16,245 bases of DNA, taken from the NCBI GenBank assembly GCA_020861055.1, contig JAJBTD010000095.1, forward strand, positions 1-16,245. Direction: 5' to 3'. Position 1 is the stretch's first letter. Each line of letters begins with the position of its first letter. The notes beneath the pieces were generated by a model that was not told the origin of the DNA, did no database searches, and saw only the letters and a program-made list of their open reading frames with translations. Made by a program: the position numbers and the translations under genes. Source of the stretch: Clostridiales bacterium. Lineage in GTDB: Bacteria > Bacillota > Clostridia > Oscillospirales > Oscillospiraceae. This document shows, in pieces, positions 7,883-12,526 of the stretch.

Positions 7883-8983
7883 TTATTCAAATTCCTGGGC
7901 TACCGTTTCCAGCAGCTGACGGATGGGCAGGTGCTGGGGGCAGGCCGCCTCGCACTTGCCGCACTTGATGCAGTCGGACGCCTTGCCGCGCTCGGCGGTG
8001 TAGACCCCATAGTAGAAATCGGCGTTCCAGTTGCGATAGATCTGCTTGTTGTTCATACAGGCAAACAGGTTGGGGATAGAAATACGCATGGGGCAGCCCG
8101 CGACGCAGTAGCGGCAGGCGGTGCAGGGGATGGTGTTCATCTCCTTGAGAATGGCGCAGACCTCACTGACGGCCTCCCGCTCCTCCGGAGAGAGGGGCTG
8201 GAAGTCCTTCATAAAGCCCACGTTCTCCTCCATCTGGGCCATATTGCTCATGCCGGAGAGCACCATCAGCATCCCATCGAACCCGGCGGCGAACCGGATG
8301 GCGTAGCTGGCGGGCTTTCCCGTCCCATGTGCGGCCAGGGCCTCCAGGGCCTGGTCCGGCAGGTCGGTGAGCTTACCTCCCTTGCACGGCTCCATGACGA
8401 TGACCGGCTTGCCGTGCTTCCGGCAGACCTCATAGCAGGCCCGGCTCTGCACCGTAGGGTCGTCATAGTCCACATAGTTGAACTGAAGCTGGACCACCTC
8501 GATCTGGGGATACTCCGTGAGGATCCCGTCCAGAACGGCGGCGGAGTCGTGGAAGGAAATGCCGAAGTGGCGGAGCCTTCCCTCCTCCTTCAGCTCCAGC
8601 GCCGTCTCATAGGCCCTGCACGCCTTGAAATGCTTGAAGTTCCGGGTGTTCTGGGCGTGCATCAGGTAGAAATCGAAATAGTCCACGCCGCAGGCGTCCA
8701 GCTGGCTCTGGAAGAAGGGTCGGATGTCCTCCTGCTTTTTGAAATATTCGTCCGTGAGCTTGTCTGTCAGGATGTAGCGCTCCCTGGGGTAGCGGCTGGT
8801 CAGACAGGCTCGGATCGCCGTCTCGCTCCTGCCGCTCAGGTAGCCGTGGGCGGTGTCAAAATAATTGAAGCCGTTTTCCAGGAAGGTGTCCACCATGCGG
8901 GAAAACTCCTCCAGATTCACCTCGTCCCCCTGCATGGGCAGACGCATACAGCCGAACCCGAATTTCTTTTGAATACGCTCCAT
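7883..8983 (-). CDS. Aldo/keto reductase with C-terminal double 4Fe-4S ferredoxin domain
   Basis: Seen: 366 residues. An aldo/keto reductase TIM barrel occupies about 1-270, with the catalytic tetrad visible as D43 (NYFDTAHGY), Y48, K75 (LTDKL) and H109 (YLMHAQN). A C-terminal iron-sulfur part has two CxxCxxCxxxC sets: C287/C290/C293/C297 and C338/C341/C344/C348. This architecture is common in anaerobic Clostridia; members are usually annotated only as oxidoreductases. The clusters suggest electron transfer from ferredoxin-like partners rather than NADPH alone, which is an inference. The ATG at 8983 has GGAGGT 6 nt upstream. It is first in a three-gene operon with the ECF S component and the DUF1893-type protein, so its substrate may relate to the imported compound. 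It is driven by a strong promoter that mirrors the one of the divergent sortase. Confidence 0.92.
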   Translation of the reverse strand: MERIQKKFGFGCMRLPMQGDEVNLEEFSRMVDTFLENGFNYFDTAHGYLSGRSETAIRACLTSRYPRERYILTDKLTDEYFKKQEDIRPFFQSQLDACGVDYFDFYLMHAQNTRNFKHFKACRAYETALELKEEGRLRHFGISFHDSAAVLDGILTEYPQIEVVQLQFNYVDYDDPTVQSRACYEVCRKHGKPVIVMEPCKGGKLTDLPDQALEALAAHGTGKPASYAIRFAAGFDGMLMVLSGMSNMAQMEENVGFMKDFQPLSPEEREAVSEVCAILKEMNTIPCTACRYCVAGCPMRISIPNLFACMNNKQIYRNWNADFYYGVYTAERGKASDCIKCGKCEAACPQHLPIRQLLETVAQEFE

Positions 8984-9001
8984 GTTGACCTCCTCTCTAC
9001 T

Positions 9002-9023
9002 GCTCCGGCCGCATCGCCGGAGC
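9002..9023 (-). promoter_or_regulatory. Perfect 8-bp hairpin in the leader of the aldo/keto reductase mRNA
   Basis: GCTCCGGC pairs with GCCGGAGC around a six-base loop. It lies between the predicted transcription start (near 9032) and the ribosome site at about 8990, with no T-tract. Its loop region contains GGCGATGCGGC (minus strand, 9008-9018), which recurs on the plus strand at 9083-9093 inside the promoter region. It may modulate translation or RNA stability, or the repeated 11-mer may be a binding site. Confidence 0.5.
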
Positions 9024-9038
9024 CAGCTTTACCGGGTC

Positions 9039-9067
9039 ATTATACCATACGAACGTCGGAAATGCAA
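9039..9067 (-). promoter_or_regulatory. Promoter of the aldo/keto reductase-ECF-DUF1893 operon
   Basis: The minus strand has -35 TTGCAT, a 17-bp spacer and a consensus -10 TATAAT. The predicted transcript start is near 9032, leaving a leader of about 49 nt that includes the 9002-9023 hairpin. The promoter is the mirror image of the sortase promoter. Confidence 0.82.
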
Positions 9068-9098
9068 ACGAGAACGCCGTCGGGCGATGCGGCGGATA

Positions 9099-9127
9099 TT
9101 GCATTTCCCTGTCCGTTCCGATATAAT
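9099..9127 (+). promoter_or_regulatory. Promoter of the class B sortase gene
   Basis: The plus strand has -35 TTGCAT, a 17-bp spacer and a consensus -10 TATAAT. The predicted start near 9134 gives a leader of about 42 nt with a small GGCAG/CTGCC hairpin (9143-9158) just before the GGAGG ribosome site. Confidence 0.82.
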
Positions 9128-9175
9128 GACAGGTAGATTTCCGGCAGGGGGCGCTGCCATTCGGAGGAAATTGGC

Positions 9176-9988
9176 ATGAAAAGAGTTTTTTACTGGCTGG
9201 CGCTGCTGGCGTGCGCCGTTCTTTTTGGCGTCTGCGCCTGGCAGATCTGGGGCATTCTCAGCGAATACCAGGCGGGGACCTCCCTTTATGCGGACACCGC
9301 CACGCAATTTGTCACCGTCCTGGAGCCGGAGACGGATCACAGTGGCGAAACAGAGGAGGCTGCCGCCGAGCCGTCGGCGGAGGACGAACCGGAGCAGACG
9401 GGCTCCACGGCGGACAGCGTCCCCATCTCGGTGGATTTTGACGCGCTTCTGGCGGAAAATCCCGATGTGGTGGGCTGGCTCTACTGCCCGGACACCGTCA
9501 TCAACTATCCGATCTTACAGGGGAGCACCAACGACACCTATCTCCACCATATGGTAGACGGCAGCTACAACTCCGCCGGGAGCATCTTTCTGGACTACCG
9601 AAACGCCTCCGATTTTTCCGACGCCAATACCATTGTCTATGGTCACAATATGAAAAACGAGTCCATGTTCGGCACGCTGGACCAATATAAAAGCCAGAGC
9701 TACTATGACGAGCACCCGGCGCTCTGGCTGCTGACCCCGGAGGCCAGCTACCGGCTGGACATCATCGGCGGCTGCGTGCTGGATGCGAGCAGCGACTTCT
9801 ACGATTCCCTGCTCTGGGGCGACGATGTGGCCGCTCAGATCGACTATGTGCTCTCCCACTCCACCTTTGCCGCGAACGTGACCTGGGATGGAGAGAGCGC
9901 CGTCATCTCCCTCTCCACCTGCTCCTATGAGTACGACGACGCACGGTATGTCGTCCTGTGCGTTCCCGTTTTCATTGGTGTAAACTAG
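9176..9988 (+). CDS. Class B sortase
   Basis: Class B sortases are membrane-anchored cysteine transpeptidases that attach sorted surface proteins to peptidoglycan. Seen: 270 residues. One N-terminal membrane helix lies at about 5-27, followed by an acidic Glu/Ala-rich spacer (about 50-80) and the sortase domain. The domain has the class B hallmarks NPDVVGWLYCPDTVINYPILQG (95-116), the catalytic H157 in TIVYGHNM, C249 in SLSTCSYEYDDARYVV, and R257. The length is typical. The ATG at 9176 has GGAGG 8 nt upstream. It is a single-gene unit: no substrate gene with a sorting signal lies next to it in this window, so its clients are elsewhere, unlike classical isd or pilin loci. It is divergent from the aldo/keto reductase operon and shares the mirror promoter. 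A hairpin terminator follows. Confidence 0.93.
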   Translation: MKRVFYWLALLACAVLFGVCAWQIWGILSEYQAGTSLYADTATQFVTVLEPETDHSGETEEAAAEPSAEDEPEQTGSTADSVPISVDFDALLAENPDVVGWLYCPDTVINYPILQGSTNDTYLHHMVDGSYNSAGSIFLDYRNASDFSDANTIVYGHNMKNESMFGTLDQYKSQSYYDEHPALWLLTPEASYRLDIIGGCVLDASSDFYDSLLWGDDVAAQIDYVLSHSTFAANVTWDGESAVISLSTCSYEYDDARYVVLCVPVFIGVN

Positions 9989-10010
9989 AACTGCTTTACA
10001 TATATGAAAT

Positions 10011-10050
10011 GGCCGGATTTGTCCGCAGCAGCAGGCAAATCCGGCCTTTC
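10011..10050. terminator. Hairpin between convergent sortase and AAA-CYTH genes
   Basis: GGCCGGATTTG (10011-10021) pairs perfectly with CAAATCCGGCC (10036-10046), an 11-bp stem with a 14-base loop. The plus strand tail is TTTCCCC and the minus strand tail ATTTCATAT, so both are poor in T. It probably works in both directions between the two convergent genes, but is weaker than the other terminators in the window. Confidence 0.68.
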
Positions 10051-10060
10051 CCCTGTCAAA

Positions 10061-11158
10061 TCAGTACTCTGTCCTCCTCGCCAGGGCAGCATTCATGTAG
10101 TTTTCATCGTCGGTGACCTCCCGGATGATTTTCAGCTGCTCCGGGAAGCAGACGTCGCTCTCCTCCCCGCTGGTCTCGATATGGGCGATCGCCCGATCGT
10201 GCCAGAAGGGATAGACGTCGATCTCAAAATACTGGTTGCCATAGGTCAGGCAGTAACGGGTCTTGCGGATCTGGCGAAGGGTGGTGTCCGCATCCATCAG
10301 CAGGGTCAGATATTCCTCCTGGGACAGACGGCGCTCCGTCTCGATCCACTGATGGTCGTTGACCCGGCTCTTGGTGGTCTGGAAATAGATGTAGTGCCCC
10401 TGTGTCCCCCGCTGCCGGACGCGCACCTCGTCGTCGTTGGCGGATTTCAGGTAGGTCTGGATCACCTCCACCCGCTGACAGCTGGGGACGGACTTCAGCC
10501 ACCGGAGATCCGGGTATTCGATGAGGAATTTCCGGTCTGTCTCATTGGGCGCAGGCTCGCCCAGGGCTGAGGCGATCTCCGTGATGAGGCGCTCCATCTT
10601 CACCTCAAAGTCGGTGGCGTTGTCGATGACCCTGAGATGGGGATGCCCCGTCCAGGAGGCGATGATTTTATCATCCAGGGCCACGGCCTGCTCTACTGTC
10701 TCGATACGGGCGGCGTTGTTTGCGGTGGTATAAAACTCCTGCGCGCCCTTGGCCGCGGTGACCAGGTGGAATACGGCGTCGTAATTGTCCCGGAGGGTAA
10801 TCTCGTCCGAGTGGACGAATTGCAGCACCTGGTCGAACTCCTCTCTGGTCATATACGCCTTGTTGTCCAGCGCGCCCCGGTCACAGACGATGAGGATTTT
10901 TTCTCCCGGCATCGTCCGGGCCGCCTGCTCAAACAGCGCCTCCTTCACCATCTGGAGCTTCACCTGGCATTTTTGATAATCCACGTTGCTCCCACAGGTC
11001 CAGGGTGCCACGCCGCCGGTGATGAACTCTGTGGCCGTCTCCGGGACAAAAAGCACCGTATAACCTCTCTGGGTGAAATTATTCTGTATCCAGCTCATAG
11101 CTGTAGTTTTTCCCGCGCATGGCCCGCCGGTGATAACGATTTTTGAGATGGTACCCAT
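10061..11158 (-). CDS. P-loop NTPase fused to a CYTH-like domain (Ttd14-type architecture)
   Basis: Seen: 365 residues. The N-terminal P-loop domain (about 1-200) has Walker A GGPCAGKTT (11-19) and the Walker B-like strand ILIVCDRG (88-95, D93), as in the AAA_28/NadR-kinase-like group. A second domain (about 205-350) is rich in alternating charged strands: RKFLIEYPD, VIQTYLKS, EVRVRQRG, YIYFQTTKS, IETERRLS, FEIDVYPFW. This pattern fits a CYTH (triphosphate tunnel) fold. The same domain order occurs in the eukaryotic Ttd14 protein, reported to bind GTP and a lipid; I infer similarity of architecture only. The ATG at 11158 has AAGGAGG 8 nt upstream. It is a single-gene unit with its own promoter, divergent from tRNA-Ser. 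The substrate is unknown; a kinase or nucleotide/polyphosphate-binding regulator are possibilities. Confidence 0.8.
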   Translation of the reverse strand: MGTISKIVITGGPCAGKTTAMSWIQNNFTQRGYTVLFVPETATEFITGGVAPWTCGSNVDYQKCQVKLQMVKEALFEQAARTMPGEKILIVCDRGALDNKAYMTREEFDQVLQFVHSDEITLRDNYDAVFHLVTAAKGAQEFYTTANNAARIETVEQAVALDDKIIASWTGHPHLRVIDNATDFEVKMERLITEIASALGEPAPNETDRKFLIEYPDLRWLKSVPSCQRVEVIQTYLKSANDDEVRVRQRGTQGHYIYFQTTKSRVNDHQWIETERRLSQEEYLTLLMDADTTLRQIRKTRYCLTYGNQYFEIDVYPFWHDRAIAHIETSGEESDVCFPEQLKIIREVTDDENYMNAALARRTEY

Positions 11159-11213
11159 CTGTCCTTCCTCCTTCAGACAGGCAAACGCCCCGTCCTGACC
11201 ATTTTACAAACAG

Positions 11214-11242
11214 ATTATACCATATTTTCACAGTTCATACAA
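11214..11242 (-). promoter_or_regulatory. Promoter of the AAA-CYTH gene
   Basis: The minus strand reads TTGTAT, a 17-bp spacer and a consensus TATAAT, 56 nt before the ATG at 11158. The surrounding sequence is AT-rich compared with the coding DNA. Confidence 0.78.
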
Positions 11243-11314
11243 TGCTCCCTGGAAAACGGGCTGGAAGTAATTGTCATTGAAAAACACGCCGTCACATTTT
11301 TTCGGGAAAACCTC

Positions 11315-11342
11315 TTGACGAGCGGATTTTTTCTGGTATAAT
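11315..11342 (+). promoter_or_regulatory. Promoter of the tRNA-Ser gene
   Basis: TTGACG (11315-11320), a 16-bp spacer and a consensus TATAAT (11337-11342). The predicted start is near 11349, giving a leader of about 67 nt before the mature tRNA. The leader contains two small hairpins: GAGCCA/TGGCTC (11359-11378) and TTAGGT/ACCTAA (11389-11405). Confidence 0.85.
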
Positions 11343-11415
11343 AAACAGCGTTGCAGATGAGCCACGGCCTTCTGGCTCGCCGCATCGATTAGGTAGAGCA
11401 CCTAAGCCATGATAT

Positions 11416-11503
11416 GCAGAAGTGGCTGAGTGGTCGAAGGCGCACGATTGGAAATCGTGTTTACGTTAATAGCGTAACGAGGGTTCGAATCCCTCCTTCT
11501 GCG
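11416..11503 (+). tRNA. tRNA-Ser (anticodon GGA)
   Basis: Class II tRNA of 88 nt. The acceptor stem GCAGAAG/CTTCTGC is perfect, with G as discriminator. The D arm contains GCTGAGTGGTCGAAGGC. The anticodon stem CACGA/TCGTG encloses the loop TTGGAAA with anticodon GGA at 11450-11452, reading UCC and UCU. The long variable arm is TTACG...CGTAA, typical of serine. The T arm is GAGGG-TTCGAAT-CCCTC. The CCA end is not encoded (TAG follows), so it must be added after transcription. The gene is a single tRNA with its own promoter and terminator. Confidence 0.97.
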
Positions 11504-11508
11504 TAGCA

Positions 11509-11546
11509 AGCCCCCGGTTTCAGAGATGAGACCGGGGGTTGTTTTT
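11509..11546 (+). terminator. Intrinsic terminator after tRNA-Ser
   Basis: CCCCCGGT pairs with ACCGGGGG and the stem continues inward (one wobble pair) to about 12 bp, closed by a GAGA (GNRA-type) tetraloop. The plus strand continues TTGTTTTT. It begins 6 nt after the tRNA, a tight tRNA-terminator arrangement. Confidence 0.95.
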
Positions 11547-11616
11547 GCGCCTGGAGCGCCTCGATTCCTGCATCAGAGAAAGGATACCGGTCATCCATAA
11601 CTCCGTGAGCAGCAGG

Positions 11617-11754
11617 GATGGGCAGCGTTACCTCAGGTGAAAGGAGGCCGCCCAGATTGGCCCGACACGGTGTAACACCTGAATGGGGGAACCGGACACG
11701 GCCGGGGCGAAAAAAGGCCGCCAGGCCCCCACCCAGGCCGTCACGCTGCCCATC
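11617..11754 (+). ncRNA. Candidate structured RNA (three-way junction), strand uncertain
   Basis: A perfect 12-bp helix closes the element: GATGGGCAGCGT (11617-11628) with ACGCTGCCCATC (11743-11754). Inside, TCAGGTG (11633-11639) pairs with CACCTGA (11676-11682), and TGGGGG (11684-11689) pairs with CCCCCA (11726-11731). Each encloses a smaller hairpin (GCC/GGC near 11650-11661; CGGCC/GGCCG at 11699-11703 and 11716-11720). The junction strands are 4, 1 and 11 nt. GGTG-TAA-CACC at 11669-11679 could compete with the first arm, as in a switch. It matches no RNA family I recognise. The plus strand is favoured because a terminator hairpin follows 28 nt later, but no good promoter is visible, so it could also be a palindromic repeat or chance. 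Confidence 0.4.
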
Positions 11755-11780
11755 GCGGATGCGCTGACCAGGCCGGACGC

Positions 11781-11819
11781 AAAAAGAGGCTCATCCTGTA
11801 CCGGGATGAGCCTCTTTCC
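11781..11819 (-). terminator. Terminator hairpin after the purL-HAD unit, possibly bidirectional
   Basis: AAAGAGGCTCATCC (11783-11796) and GGATGAGCCTCTTT (11804-11817) form a perfect 14-bp stem with a seven-base loop. On the minus strand the stem ends in TTTTT, 24 nt after the HAD gene's stop codon, so it terminates that unit. On the plus strand the stem ends in TTT followed by CCTG, so it may also end a transcript from the upstream RNA candidate. Confidence 0.85.
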
Positions 11820-11841
11820 TGTCATTTCTCTGTCTGTGCTT

Positions 11842-12477
11842 TTATGCGTCTGGCTGTGCCCTTACGAGATCCAGCAGTTCGTCGAACCGTCGAATCGTTG
11901 GAATGTCGGCATCCACCGTTCCCAGGCCATAGGAGGCGAAAATCATGGGGATCTTCGCCTCCTGACAGGCCCTCCAGTCTCCCTGGGTGTCCCCCACATA
12001 GACCGGGCTGCGCAATCCGTGGCGCTGCACCAGCAGTTTCAGGTTTTCTCCCTTGGGCAGACCGGTGTCGTCAAAGCACATCCAGTCGGCAAAGCACCGG
12101 GCCAGGCCGCTGTGCTTCACCACAACGTCGATATACCCCGCCTGACAGTTGGAGAGGATATACAGGGGCAGCCGTTCCGCCAGCCTGGGGATGGTTTCCA
12201 GCACGCCGGGATAGAACTCGCCGGGCGTCCGCTCCAGGGCGGCGTTCTCATCCCGGAAGCACCGGCGGGCGATACGGTAGCGCTCCTCCGGCGGCAGCTG
12301 AGGAAAGAGGCTGTCCGCAATGGCAGTCATGGTCTGTCCAAACAGGTAGCTGATGTTTTCCCTGTCGTAGCCGGGCCAGTAGCCCAGCTCCTCCAGCACT
12401 ACCTGGTTCCAGGCGTCGGCCACCACCTGCCTGGAGTCCCAAAGGGTGCCGTCGATGTCGAAGATCAGCGCATCCAT
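11842..12477 (-). CDS. HAD-family hydrolase (phosphoglycolate phosphatase-like)
   Basis: Seen: 211 residues of a haloacid-dehalogenase-type phosphatase with an alpha-helical cap. Motif I is FDIDGT (6-11; nucleophile D7, acid/base D9). Motif II is YILSN (106-110, S109), motif III Lys is K142 in LPKGENL, and motif IV is GDTQGD (162-167; D163 and D167 for magnesium). The frame extends upstream to a TTG at 12555 inside purL, but the ATG at 12477 begins directly before motif I. It has AAGGGAAG upstream and is preferred. It lies 49 nt after the purL stop with no terminator between, so it is likely cotranscribed with purL and ended by the 14-bp hairpin after it. Its substrate is not evident; with purL next to it, a sugar phosphate or nucleotide is a guess only. 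Confidence 0.88.
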   Translation of the reverse strand: MDALIFDIDGTLWDSRQVVADAWNQVVLEELGYWPGYDRENISYLFGQTMTAIADSLFPQLPPEERYRIARRCFRDENAALERTPGEFYPGVLETIPRLAERLPLYILSNCQAGYIDVVVKHSGLARCFADWMCFDDTGLPKGENLKLLVQRHGLRSPVYVGDTQGDWRACQEAKIPMIFASYGLGTVDADIPTIRRFDELLDLVRAQPDA

Positions 12478-12526
12478 GGGGCCACTTCCCTTCTCCCGCT
12501 CCGGGCAGCGCCGGGACGGGTCATTG

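Larger units (their letters stand above)
9036..9130. promoter_or_regulatory. Mirror-symmetric divergent promoter/operator region
   Basis: Two nested perfect inverted repeats share one centre at 9083: GTCATTATA/TATAATGAC (9036-9044 and 9122-9130) and GGAAATGCAA/TTGCATTTCC (9058-9067 and 9099-9108). On each side 13 bp separate the inner from the outer arm. The outer arms contain the -10 boxes and the inner arms the -35 boxes of the two divergent promoters. The inner arm centres lie 41 bp apart, about four helical turns, so a protein bound at both could sit on one DNA face. Confidence 0.75.
11551..11841. other. 291-bp gap without a convincing gene; holds a structured-RNA candidate and a terminator
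   Basis: No open frame here has codon use, a ribosome site or motifs like its neighbours. The gap contains the three-way-junction RNA candidate at 11617-11754 and the hairpin at 11783-11817. In 11551-11616 I see only weak -10-like stretches (CATAAC at 11595-11600) without a matching -35. Confidence 0.7.

Noticed and set aside
7676..9136. Plus-strand open frame of about 486 codons across the ECF and reductase genes
   Set aside because: It runs antisense through two clearly identified genes and across their promoters, and shows no ribosome site or family motifs.
11634..11695. Resemblance to a SAM-I riboswitch core (GGTG...TTGGCCCGA) or a cobalamin element (GGGGGAACCGG)
   Set aside because: The invariant GGCAACC of SAM-I and the B12-box and CCGCCACTG-like parts of cobalamin elements are absent, and no fitting gene lies downstream on that strand.
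11628..11825. Short minus-strand open frame (about 65 codons) over the RNA candidate
   Set aside because: It begins in the terminator region, lacks a ribosome site, and its sequence is explained by the inverted-repeat structure.
11551..11841. Transposon-like miniature inverted-repeat element
   Set aside because: Only one 12-bp inverted pair is present, with no target-site duplication seen and no second copy in the window.
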